Of a DNA stretch of 52,582 nucleotides, positions 43,704-50,990 are shown piece after piece. The DNA comes from Akkermansiaceae bacterium UBA2367 (lineage in GTDB: Bacteria > Verrucomicrobiota > Verrucomicrobiia > Verrucomicrobiales > DEV007), in assembly GCA_002344525.1 (NCBI GenBank), contig DDTJ01000108.1, forward strand, positions 87,055-139,636. The letters run 5' to 3'. The position numbers were made by a program, and so were the translations under genes. Within the stretch, counting starts at the first letter, position 1. The number at the start of each line of letters is the position of its first letter. Under the pieces are notes generated by a model, which saw only the letters and a list, made by a program, of their open reading frames with translations, had not been told where the DNA came from and did no database searches.

Positions 43704-44679
43704 GGCGTTCTCTGTATTCGGGCAAGGTAATCATCGGGGGGCGTTCCTCCTCCAGAATCTCGCGGGTGATCTGCTCGTGGCGGTGCCCCTCGGCTTGGAA
43801 CTGGCGGAAGAGCCCGTGCAGCTCGGGCAGGTCCTTCACCATGCCGTAGTCGCGGAGGCGCTTCACGAAAGTCTGCAGGATGCCGAAGGCCATGCGCCCG
43901 AGGTCGCGGGTCGGCTGGTTGCGGTGGACGCGGTTGTCGAGGTCGGTCTGCGCGAAGGCGTCGAGGCCGCCCGTCCGGTAGAGGTCGATGAGGTGCGAGG
44001 TCTCGACCCCGTAGCCGACGGGGAAGGGAAGCTGCTCCAGCACCTCGCGACGCACCGCGTATTCGCCCGAGAGCGGCTGGATCAAGGCGGTCAGCTCGGG
44101 GAAGAACATGGAGAAGAGCGGCCGCACGAGGATCTCGGTGACGCGCCCGCCGCCGGAGGGGCGCAGGTCGTCGGAGACGGCGAGGGGGCGGTCGTAAAAG
44201 GCCTTCACATACTGGATCTCGGGCCGGTAGATGAGCGGGGCGACTAGGGCGCTGGCGAACTTCGCGTGGATGTTCTTGATGTCGGCATCGACGTAGCAGA
44301 GGATGTCGCCGCGGAGCTGGTGGATCGCCTTCCAGAGGTTCTCGCCCTTGCCCGGTTTCGATCCGTATTGCGGCAGGATCTCGGAGGAAAGGTAGGTGTC
44401 AGCCCCGAAGCTCTCCGCGATCTCAAGGGTGCGGTCGGTCGAGCCCGAGTCGATCACGGCGATCTCGTCGAGGAGAGGGTAGCGGTCCATGAGCTCGCTC
44501 TTGAAGACGATGATCTCCTTCCCGATGGTCTTCTCCTCGTTCAGCGTGGGGATGCAGAGGCTGATCGTCAGCCCGGCTTCGCGCTTCGCCCGCACGAGCT
44601 CCTGCATGTCCCAGAATTCGCTGTGATGGAAGGTGTTCGTCTCCAGCCAGCGGGAGATGCGTTGGTCAAGGTCGGGCAT
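43693..44679 (-). CDS. gpgS: Glucosyl-3-phosphoglycerate synthase-like glycosyltransferase
   Basis: Glycosyltransferase of 328 residues resembling GpgS (family GT81), which joins NDP-glucose and 3-phosphoglycerate. The nucleotide-binding start is TISLCIPTLNEEKTIGKEI near 38-56, followed by IAVIDSGSTDRTLEIAESFG, the conserved PGKGENLWKAIHQLRGDI and the DxD motif CYVDADIKNI near 128-137. Later blocks (LSGEYAVRREVLEQLPFPVG, YGVETSHLIDLY, DLDNRVHRNQPTRDLGRMA) are typical for GpgS. The product is the precursor of glucosylglycerate, a compatible solute, or of glucosylated derivatives. It sits 11 bases after an M20 peptidase gene and overlaps the GT4 gene, forming an operon. Confidence 0.85.
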   Translation of the reverse strand: MPDLDQRISRWLETNTFHHSEFWDMQELVRAKREAGLTISLCIPTLNEEKTIGKEIIVFKSELMDRYPLLDEIAVIDSGSTDRTLEIAESFGADTYLSSEILPQYGSKPGKGENLWKAIHQLRGDILCYVDADIKNIHAKFASALVAPLIYRPEIQYVKAFYDRPLAVSDDLRPSGGGRVTEILVRPLFSMFFPELTALIQPLSGEYAVRREVLEQLPFPVGYGVETSHLIDLYRTGGLDAFAQTDLDNRVHRNQPTRDLGRMAFGILQTFVKRLRDYGMVKDLPELHGLFRQFQAEGHRHEQITREILEEERPPMITLPEYRERHGR

Positions 44680-44690
44680 TAGTGGGTTTG

Positions 44691-45941
44691 TCAGGAGGGT
44701 TCGCTCGCGGAGTCGAGGGTGTCGAGGAACTGGAGCATCGCGACGATCTGGGCGAGACCGTCGAAGATCGGCTCCAGCCGGATCGTCTCCTCGGGGGAGT
44801 GGCGATTCTCCCCTTTCGTGATCCCGAGCGTCAATGCCGGAATGCCGTGATCGAGGAGCAGGGCCAGTTCGGAGACGCTGGGGACGACGTGTGAATCGAT
44901 CCCGAGCAGGGCGAGGGTTTCTCGCGCTTTTTTCACGAGCGGGTGGCTCGCGCCGAGGTTGCCGGGGCGGCGGTGGGCGATCATCTCAAGGTGGACCTCG
45001 ATCCCCTCCCCCTCCCTTTCCTCAGCGGCGGCGACGAGTGCGGCGATCTCCTCCTCGACCCGGGCGACGCGTCCAGCCTTGTGGCTGCGGATTTCGAAAC
45101 GCACCACGCCGCCGCGCGGCGGCACGCTGTGGCCCGATCCGGCCTCGACCGAACCGACGAGAATGCGTGTCTCGGGTTCCTCGCGACCGTGGATGTCGAG
45201 CAGGGAGCGGACCAAGGCGGCCAAGGTCGCGACCACACCGGATTCCGCTCCCTCGCCTGTCGTGGAGACCGTGATCTCGCCGCGGGCCATGCCGAGGCTG
45301 GCATAGCTGAGGCGTTCCAAGTCGATGCCTTCGAGGCAGAGCGCCGCGTCGATGGGCTGGCCCGAGTTTTCGAGGAAGAAGCGCATCCCGGCGAGGTCGC
45401 CTCGCCCGAAGCTGCGCGTCGTGCCGAGGAGGACGAGGTTCGCGTCCAACTCCACGTCGAGCTCTTCCAAAATCAGGGGCAGGGTCGCGAGGGCCGCGAC
45501 GCCGAGTCCGTTGTCGGCGAGGCCGCGCCCGCTCATCTGACCGACGCCGACGGAGACGGTGTGGTCGTCACCCTCCGACCAGATTTTATCGACATGGGCG
45601 ACGACTAGGAGAGTGCGCCCGCCCGTCCGGCCCGGCAGCACGCCCGCGATGTTCCCGGCTTGGTCGAGGGAGAGGTGGGCGAGGCCCGACTCGGTGAAGC
45701 GGTCGCTGAGGAAGCGGGTGATGCGCCATTCCCCGCCCGTCGGCGCGGGGATCTCCCCGGCCATGACGATGTTCGCGAAGAGAATCTCGCGCAGACGGCG
45801 GAGCTTCTCCCGGTGCGACAGAGCGGCCTCGCCGGGCCGCGCTTTGGCGGTGCCTTTGCGCATGAAACGGAATGCGGGAAACCTAGGAGCCGGAGCCTCG
45901 CCGGACAAGCGCGAAAGGACGAAATCGCGCAGGCGGTGCAT
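44691..45941 (-). CDS. M20/M28-type metallopeptidase
   Basis: Zinc peptidase-like protein of 416 residues. The first ATG is used; an internal ATG at residue 27 (MRKGTAKARPGEAALSHREK) would also fit. Pattern elements are GEIPAPTGGEWRITRFLSDR near 62-81, the metal-binding LLVVAHVDKIW near 111-121, GRGLADNGLGVAALATLPLI near 138-157 with the second metal ligand, and a C-terminal ALTLGITKGENRHSPEETI. The usual EE pair is not clearly visible, so activity is likely but the exact peptidase class (M20 or M28-like) is uncertain. First gene of the series leading to gpgS, GT4 and HAD; the functional link to these is not evident. Confidence 0.8.
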   Translation of the reverse strand: MHRLRDFVLSRLSGEAPAPRFPAFRFMRKGTAKARPGEAALSHREKLRRLREILFANIVMAGEIPAPTGGEWRITRFLSDRFTESGLAHLSLDQAGNIAGVLPGRTGGRTLLVVAHVDKIWSEGDDHTVSVGVGQMSGRGLADNGLGVAALATLPLILEELDVELDANLVLLGTTRSFGRGDLAGMRFFLENSGQPIDAALCLEGIDLERLSYASLGMARGEITVSTTGEGAESGVVATLAALVRSLLDIHGREEPETRILVGSVEAGSGHSVPPRGGVVRFEIRSHKAGRVARVEEEIAALVAAAEEREGEGIEVHLEMIAHRRPGNLGASHPLVKKARETLALLGIDSHVVPSVSELALLLDHGIPALTLGITKGENRHSPEETIRLEPIFDGLAQIVAMLQFLDTLDSASEPS

Positions 45942-45956
45942 ACAATCGGGAGGGGT

Positions 45957-45990
45957 GGACCGCTGATTGGCGCGGATCTGCGCCGATTTT
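45957..45990. repeat. ATCAGCG-type repeat, degenerate arm
   Basis: Reads gaccgctgattggcgcggat followed by ctgcgccgatttt. It matches the inner left arm of the nested repeat near 18.6 kb and lies just upstream of the toxin-antitoxin promoter. Confidence 0.75.
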
Positions 45991-46000
45991 CTGGAAGGCG

Positions 46001-46030
46001 TTGGGATTTTTCAAAATCCGGTGATAAACT
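46001..46030 (+). promoter_or_regulatory. Putative promoter and palindromic operator of the PIN toxin-antitoxin operon
   Basis: TTGGGA and TAAACT are spaced 18 bases apart, the latter seven bases before the start codon's upstream region. A perfect 16-base palindrome GGATTTTTCAAAATCC lies between and overlaps the -35 box. Binding of the antitoxin or complex here would give the autoregulation usual for such modules. Confidence 0.5.
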
Positions 46031-46036
46031 GCTTTC

Positions 46037-46267
46037 ATGATCACCATCGAGTCTACCGAAGACGAAGTGCTCGTATCCATCCCGCGCGGTGAGGTGGATC
46101 CTGTGCGACTGGAGCAACTGCTGCGCCCTTTCCTCCTCGAAGCCGCCCTGTCGGGAAGCCGTCTCCGCGACGAGGAGGCCGAAGCGATGGCCGAGGAGAT
46201 GAAGGAGTCTTGGTGGCGTGAAAACCGGAGTCGTTTCCTGCCCGGTGAATTCCCCGAATCCGAGTGA
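46037..46267 (+). CDS. Probable antitoxin of a PIN-domain toxin-antitoxin pair
   Basis: Small protein of 76 residues, MITIESTEDEVLVSIPRGEV onwards. No named family is recognised with certainty, but size, acidic character (many Glu, few Lys) and position directly before a PIN-domain gene fit a type II antitoxin. The N-terminal 20 residues look like short beta strands of a DNA-binding dimerisation element; the rest (RLEQLLRPFLLEAALSGSRL, then EAEAMAEEMKESWWRENRSR) is helical and would wrap the toxin. The stop overlaps the GTG start of the toxin by four bases. A palindrome in the promoter supports a DNA-binding role. Confidence 0.75.
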   Translation: MITIESTEDEVLVSIPRGEVDPVRLEQLLRPFLLEAALSGSRLRDEEAEAMAEEMKESWWRENRSRFLPGEFPESE

Positions 46268-46677
46268 ACGAACGGATGCGGGTGGTCGTCGATGCCAACA
46301 TCGCTTTCCGGGCGATGTCCAAAGGACGGGGGGACTTGCGATCCCGGTTGCAATCCGATGATCGCATCACGTTCTTCGCCCCCTATTTTGTGCTCGTGGA
46401 ATTGTTCAAACACAAAGAACGCATCCAAGAGCGATCCTCGTTGCCTGAAAACGAAATCCTTTCGGCTCTCCACAGTTTATGTGAAAGCCTGACCTTCATT
46501 CGCGAGGCATCCATTCCCGTCGGCACTTGGATGGAAGCTTGGCGTCTCACCCGCGAAGTCGATCCGAAAGACACACCCTACGTCGCTCTCACACTCCACC
46601 TCAGTGCGAAACTCTGGACCCACGATGCGGAGTTGAAAGCGGGGTTGCTGTCGAAAGGCTTCGACTCGTTCTGGTAG
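46264..46677 (+). CDS. PIN-domain ribonuclease toxin (VapC-like)
   Basis: Predicted RNase of 137 residues from a GTG that overlaps the antitoxin stop; an ATG four codons later (MRVVVDANIAFRAM) is also possible. All the PIN acidic positions can be seen: Asp in RVVVDANIAF, Glu in YFVLVELFKHKE, Asp in REVDPKDTPYVALTL and Asp in LWTHDAELKAGL. PIN toxins cleave tRNA or rRNA when the antitoxin is lost. The pair has lower GC than its neighbours by eye, suggesting horizontal origin. The gene converges on pabB with only five bases between the stops. Confidence 0.88.
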   Translation: MNERMRVVVDANIAFRAMSKGRGDLRSRLQSDDRITFFAPYFVLVELFKHKERIQERSSLPENEILSALHSLCESLTFIREASIPVGTWMEAWRLTREVDPKDTPYVALTLHLSAKLWTHDAELKAGLLSKGFDSFW

Positions 46678-46682
46678 CCACC

Positions 46683-47933
46683 CTACCCACCCGCCCGCAG
46701 AATCCCCGCCGCCTTGTGCAGGGTCTCCTCCCATTCCTTCGCGGGCACGGAGTCGGCGACGATGCCGGCCCCGACGTGGAAATGCAGCGTCTCGCCCTCG
46801 GCGACGAGGGTGCGGATGGCGATGTTGAAGCGGCTCTCGCCATTGAAGCCAAAACCGCCGACCGCCCCGGTGTAGAGGCCGCGCGGGCAGGGCTCCAGCT
46901 CGGCGATGATCTCGCGGGCACGCTTTTTCGGCGCTCCGGTGATGCTGCCTCCGGGGAAGCAGGCCCGCAGGGCGGAGACGTGGTCGACTTCGCGGCGCAA
47001 CACACCCTCCACGGTCGAGACGAGGTGGAAGACTTGGGCGTAGCGCTCCAGCTTCAGCAGTTCGGTGGCGGCGACGGTCCCGTATTCGCAGACCTGCCCG
47101 AGGTCATTGCGCTCCAAGTCGGTGATCATGACAAGCTCGGCGATCTCCTTTGCCGAAGTGATCAGGTCGTAGGCGGAACGCTCGTCCTGCTCGGGATCGC
47201 GGAAACGGGGGCGCGTACCCTTGATCGGACGCGTGCGGATGGCGCGTCCGCCCATGCGGAGGAACTCCTCGGGCGAAGAGGAGAGCACCGCCCTCCCGCC
47301 GAGGGCGACGTAGGCGGAGAAAGGCGCGGGCGAGATGTCGCGCAAGCTCCGGTAGAGAGCGAAGAGATCGAGCGCGGCGGGCCTCGATGCGGTGAAACGG
47401 TGGGAGAGGTTCACTTGGTAGATGTCCCCGGCGGCGATGTAGTCGAGGGCGCGTCGCACGATGGCGCAGAACTCCTCCTTCCCCATCCCGTCCTCGAAGC
47501 GGAGCGAACAAGGCGCGACGGACGCGGTGGGGCGGCGTTGCGAGAGGAGCGAACCGACACCGGTCCAAAGGCCGAGGCGGTGGTCATGGAGGAGGAACTC
47601 ACGGTATTCGCCGAAGACGAAGCGCCCCTCGTAATCGACCGTCCCGTAGAGTCCCGCACCGGGGAAGCCGAGGTCGGGAGTGGATTCGTCCGGCGTGCGG
47701 CCTCGCGCGAGGAGGTCGCGCAGCGTCGCAAAATCGGCTTCGTCGAACAGGTCGCCCTTCACCACGCGGCAGGGTCTGGCGGCGATCAGGGAGAAGCGGG
47801 ACGCGTCGCCATTCGTATAGCCTTCCTCCGCCGAGGACGAATCGAGAAAGAGGAAGCCGGGCAGATGGCTCAGCTCCGCCGCGAGCTGCGCTGGGGAGAC
47901 GCCTTCCAAACTCGCGAGGAGTCCCGCCTGCAT
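46683..47933 (-). CDS. pabB: Aminodeoxychorismate synthase component I
   Basis: Chorismate-using enzyme of 416 residues for the first step of p-aminobenzoate and folate synthesis, with a glutaminase partner not in this window. The catalytic half shows IYQVNLSHRFTA near 170-181, the diagnostic RPIKGTRPR motif (PIKGT, characteristic of PabB rather than TrpE), LVMITDLERNDLG near 270, FPGGSITGAPKKRA near 330-343 and YTGAVGGFGFNG. The N-terminal half is short and degenerate, making the protein slightly shorter than E. coli PabB (453). It lies three bases from the downstream end of the YpfJ-type peptidase gene on the same strand, so the two are likely co-transcribed. Confidence 0.9.
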   Translation of the reverse strand: MQAGLLASLEGVSPAQLAAELSHLPGFLFLDSSSAEEGYTNGDASRFSLIAARPCRVVKGDLFDEADFATLRDLLARGRTPDESTPDLGFPGAGLYGTVDYEGRFVFGEYREFLLHDHRLGLWTGVGSLLSQRRPTASVAPCSLRFEDGMGKEEFCAIVRRALDYIAAGDIYQVNLSHRFTASRPAALDLFALYRSLRDISPAPFSAYVALGGRAVLSSSPEEFLRMGGRAIRTRPIKGTRPRFRDPEQDERSAYDLITSAKEIAELVMITDLERNDLGQVCEYGTVAATELLKLERYAQVFHLVSTVEGVLRREVDHVSALRACFPGGSITGAPKKRAREIIAELEPCPRGLYTGAVGGFGFNGESRFNIAIRTLVAEGETLHFHVGAGIVADSVPAKEWEETLHKAAGILRAGG

Positions 47934-47936
47934 TCC

Positions 47937-48833
47937 TCAGAGCTGCTCGTAGGGGATGGAGAAGGTGTCGCCCTCCTCAAGGTTGCCGCTGCGCAGCCCC
48001 TTCATGAACCAGCGCATGCGCTGCTCGGAGGTGCCATGGGTGAAGCCGTCGGGCACGACGCGGCCCTGCGTCTGTTTTTGCAACCGGTCGTCACCAATGG
48101 CGTTGGCCGCGTTCATCGCCTCCTCGATGTCGCCTTCCTCGAGGATCTGCCATTTCCGCTCCGCGTGGTGCGCCCAGACCCCGGCGAGGAAGTCGGCCTG
48201 CAATTCGAGACGCACGGAGAGCCGGTTGTATTCCGCCGTGGGGACGCGCCCGCGCTGCTTGTGGACCTTGTCGGTCAGGCCGAGGAGGTTCTGGACGTGG
48301 TGCCCCACCTCGTGCGCGAGGACGTAGGCGTAGGCGAAGTCGCCCCCGGCGCGGAAACGCTGCCTCATCTCCTCGAAGAAGGAAGTGTCGAGGTAGACGG
48401 TGCGGTCGTAGGGCAGGTAGAAGGGTCCTGTCGCGGCCGTGGCGACACCGCCGGGATAGTGCGTCTGCCCGGAAAACAGGACGAGCCGCGCAGGTTCGTA
48501 GCGGCGGCCGCTCTGCGCGAAAATGGCGCTCCAGACCTCCTCGGTGTCGGCCTTGAGGGTGCGGACGAAAGCCCCGACCTCGTCGTCCGGATCGGCCGGG
48601 GCGGAGGGAGCGTCGACCTGGACCTGCCCGCCTCCCGTCTGGCTCTCGACTTGATTCATCATGTCGATGAGCTGCGTCGGGTCCGCGTTGAAGAAATAGG
48701 CAAGTGCTAGGATGAGCACGAGCGTACCGCAACCTCCCCCGAGGGCGACAGGACGGCCCGCGCTCGCGATCATACCGCCGCCGCCACGGCGGTCCTCCAC
48801 ATTGGTGCTCTGACGTCGGCCTTTCCAGCGCAT
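47937..48833 (-). CDS. YpfJ-type neutral zinc metallopeptidase
   Basis: Membrane-anchored metallopeptidase of 298 residues from the MRWKGRRQSTNVEDRRGGGG start, which is the conserved beginning of this family. A short cytoplasmic tail is followed by one membrane segment (about 28-48, GGCGTLVLILALAYFF), a Gln/Gly/Pro-rich linker and the zincin domain. The HExxH zinc motif is in YVLAHEVGHHVQNLLGL near 168-184, with the third ligand expected in LELQADFLAGVWAHH about 40 residues later; THGTSEQRMRWFMKGL near the C-terminus is family-typical. The catalytic domain would be outside the cytoplasm. Substrate unknown. Confidence 0.9.
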   Translation of the reverse strand: MRWKGRRQSTNVEDRRGGGGMIASAGRPVALGGGCGTLVLILALAYFFNADPTQLIDMMNQVESQTGGGQVQVDAPSAPADPDDEVGAFVRTLKADTEEVWSAIFAQSGRRYEPARLVLFSGQTHYPGGVATAATGPFYLPYDRTVYLDTSFFEEMRQRFRAGGDFAYAYVLAHEVGHHVQNLLGLTDKVHKQRGRVPTAEYNRLSVRLELQADFLAGVWAHHAERKWQILEEGDIEEAMNAANAIGDDRLQKQTQGRVVPDGFTHGTSEQRMRWFMKGLRSGNLEEGDTFSIPYEQL

Positions 48834-48932
48834 GGCGAAATCGGGGTTGAAGGGTTCGAGGGACGATAGAGCGGCCAAGCCCGCAGGAAAAGCGGCAAAG
48901 CGCTTTCGCGATGGAAAAATCGCCGAGGCTGT

Positions 48933-49760
48933 TCACCCGTGGCGCGCGCCTTCCCAAGCCAGCAGCATCCGCTTCCTGCTCACGCCCCAGCGGTAGCCCG
49001 AGACCGCGCCCGTCTCGCGGATGACGCGGTGGCAGGGGATGAGGAAGGCCACGGGATTCGCCCCCACCGCCGTGCCCACCGCCCGCGCCGCGCCGGGGCG
49101 TCCGATGGCCTCGGCGAGGCGTCCGTAGGTCGAGAGCGTCCCCGGCGGGATCGCGAGCAGCGCCCGCCACACCCGCAACTGGAAGGCCGAGCCGCGCAAC
49201 CAAGCGCGCAGAGGTGCCACATCTCCCCGATCGGTTCGCGGCGCAAAGAGCGAGCCGATCCGTTCCGCCACGAAGCCGTCGTCGCGCGTCCATTCCGCCC
49301 GCGACCAAGTCGCGCGGACGGCGGCGGGGTCGATTTCCTCTTCATCGAGAAAGGAGAGCAGGCAAATCCCCCGCTCCGATTCGCCCAAGGCGCAGCGTCC
49401 GAAGGGCGACCCGGCCACGCCCCAACGGATCGCCATGCCTGCGCCGCCGCTCTTGACCTCGCCCGGCGTCGCCGCCTCCAAGGAGACGCAGAGATCGTGA
49501 AGCCGCCCCGGCCCGGAGAGCCCCGCCTCCGTCGCCGCGTCGAAGACGGAGGCCCCCCGCGCGAGCCGCTCCTTCGCGTCGGCGAGGGTCAGGCATTGCA
49601 CGAAGTCCTTCGGCGTCACCCCCGTCCAGCGAACGAACTCGCGATGGAAATGCGATTCCCCGAGACCCGCGAACGCCGCCATCTCGGCAAGGGTCGGCTG
49701 CGACGGGGCGTGCTCGTCGAGCCAGCGGAGGATGCGCTCCATGCGGGCGTAGGAAGTCAT
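48933..49760 (-). CDS. Ada-like O6-alkylguanine-DNA alkyltransferase with AraC-type HTH
   Basis: Protein of 275 residues that removes alkyl groups from guanine O6 by suicide transfer to a Cys. The N-terminal AraC-type helix-turn-helix region spans about 1-100 (TLAEMAAFAGLGESHFHREF, GVTPKDFVQCL). A linker domain follows, then the alkyltransferase domain with FQLRVWRALLAIPPGTLSTY, the helix-turn-helix arginine region AARAVGTAVGANP and the active site FLIPCHRVIRETG near 241-253. The N-terminal zinc/methylphosphotriester domain of full Ada is absent, so transcriptional switching by that domain is not expected. Divergent from the M24 peptidase gene. Confidence 0.92.
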   Translation of the reverse strand: MTSYARMERILRWLDEHAPSQPTLAEMAAFAGLGESHFHREFVRWTGVTPKDFVQCLTLADAKERLARGASVFDAATEAGLSGPGRLHDLCVSLEAATPGEVKSGGAGMAIRWGVAGSPFGRCALGESERGICLLSFLDEEEIDPAAVRATWSRAEWTRDDGFVAERIGSLFAPRTDRGDVAPLRAWLRGSAFQLRVWRALLAIPPGTLSTYGRLAEAIGRPGAARAVGTAVGANPVAFLIPCHRVIRETGAVSGYRWGVSRKRMLLAWEGARHG

Positions 49761-49865
49761 GCCGCGACGGTAGGCGGGAAAAAGGCGCGGGCCACCCGGT
49801 TCTTGCGGGGACTTTCACCCAAATCCGCCCTTGCCCGCCGAATCCGCCCCGGTATATCCTCGCCC

Positions 49866-50966
49866 ATGCCCGGACAGCCCCCCTCCCTCGACCCCACCCT
49901 CTGCCGCACGAGACAAGACCGTCTCCGCTCCTACCTCGCCTCGAACGAACTCGATGGCGCCGTCTTCTTCGATCGGCACTACGTTCACTCGCTCATCGGA
50001 TACTGGCACGGGCAGCCGCTCACGCCAACCGCCCTGCTCGTGAAAACAGATGGCGGCAGCGTCCTCGTCACCCACGACGAATCGCCGCAGGCCCCCGCCG
50101 CCGGGGAGGTCGCCGCCTACGTGCCGAACGACTTCTGCACCCTGCGCCCGAACCTCAGCGCCGAGGTCGCCGCCGTGCTGAACCCCTTCCTCAAAGGCCT
50201 GAAACGCGTCGGCACGGAGCAGCAGACGCCCGCCGCCCTGATCGAGGGACCGGCCTGCCGCGACTTCTCCACCGACTACCAATACCTGCGCCGCCGCAAG
50301 GACGCCGACGAAGTCGCGGCCCTCGAATTCACCATCCGCATCGCCGACGAGGTCTACGCCGCAGCGAAACGGCTCCTCGCCCCCGGTCTCGAAGAAACCG
50401 TGCTGATGGCCGCCTTGCTCGACACCGCGACCCGCGAGGCGGGCGAGTTCCTCTCCGGCTGGGGACAGGATTTCCAAGCGGGCGCCCCCGGAGGCTTCGC
50501 CCGCCGCCGCCCCGTCGAGGCCGGCGAACTGATGCCCCTCGACATCGGCGTCGGCGTGCGCGGCTATCGCAGCGACCTCTGCCGCACCTTCGCCGTCAAT
50601 GGCCAGCCCACCGACGAGCAAGCCGCCGCCCATGCCCGCGTCATCGAGGTCATGAAATCCGGCGAGACCCTGCTGAAACCCGGCCAATCCTGCCGCGCCT
50701 TCTTCGAGACCGTCGCCGCCGAACTCGACGGTTGGAACGGCTACCGCTTCTTCCACCACGCCGGGCACGGCATCGGGCTCGACGCCCACGAGGTGCCGCG
50801 CCTGAATCCGGCTTGGGACGACACCTTGGAGGAGGGCGACGTCGTCGCCTTCGAACCCGGCCTCTACAGCGAATCGCTGCGAGCGGGAATCCGGCTGGAA
50901 AACAACTACCTCATCACCGCCGATGGCTTCCGCCAACTCTCGCATTTCCCGCTCGACCTCGCCTGA
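49866..50966 (+). CDS. M24-family aminopeptidase (Xaa-Pro type)
   Basis: Cytoplasmic metallopeptidase-fold protein of 366 residues, start MPGQPPSLDPTLCRTRQDRL. The creatinase/prolidase N-terminal domain covers about 15-130. The pita-bread catalytic domain follows, with all five metal ligands visible: two Asp in LDIGVGVRGYRSDLCRTF, His in HHAGHGIGLDAHEVPRL, Glu in AFEPGLYSE and Glu in IRLENNYLIT. Known members remove an N-terminal residue before proline, or act on related bonds. It is followed after 24 bases by an aldehyde dehydrogenase of the ketoglutaric semialdehyde type, suggesting joint transcription, perhaps in proline or hydroxyproline-peptide use. Confidence 0.92.
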   Translation: MPGQPPSLDPTLCRTRQDRLRSYLASNELDGAVFFDRHYVHSLIGYWHGQPLTPTALLVKTDGGSVLVTHDESPQAPAAGEVAAYVPNDFCTLRPNLSAEVAAVLNPFLKGLKRVGTEQQTPAALIEGPACRDFSTDYQYLRRRKDADEVAALEFTIRIADEVYAAAKRLLAPGLEETVLMAALLDTATREAGEFLSGWGQDFQAGAPGGFARRRPVEAGELMPLDIGVGVRGYRSDLCRTFAVNGQPTDEQAAAHARVIEVMKSGETLLKPGQSCRAFFETVAAELDGWNGYRFFHHAGHGIGLDAHEVPRLNPAWDDTLEEGDVVAFEPGLYSESLRAGIRLENNYLITADGFRQLSHFPLDLA

Positions 50967-50990
50967 GGCCGCCCTTATCCTCCCCACCCC

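Noticed and set aside
46527..48710. 727-codon plus-strand frame opposite pabB and the metallopeptidase gene
   Set aside because: Antisense shadow spanning two genes and starting inside the PIN toxin gene.
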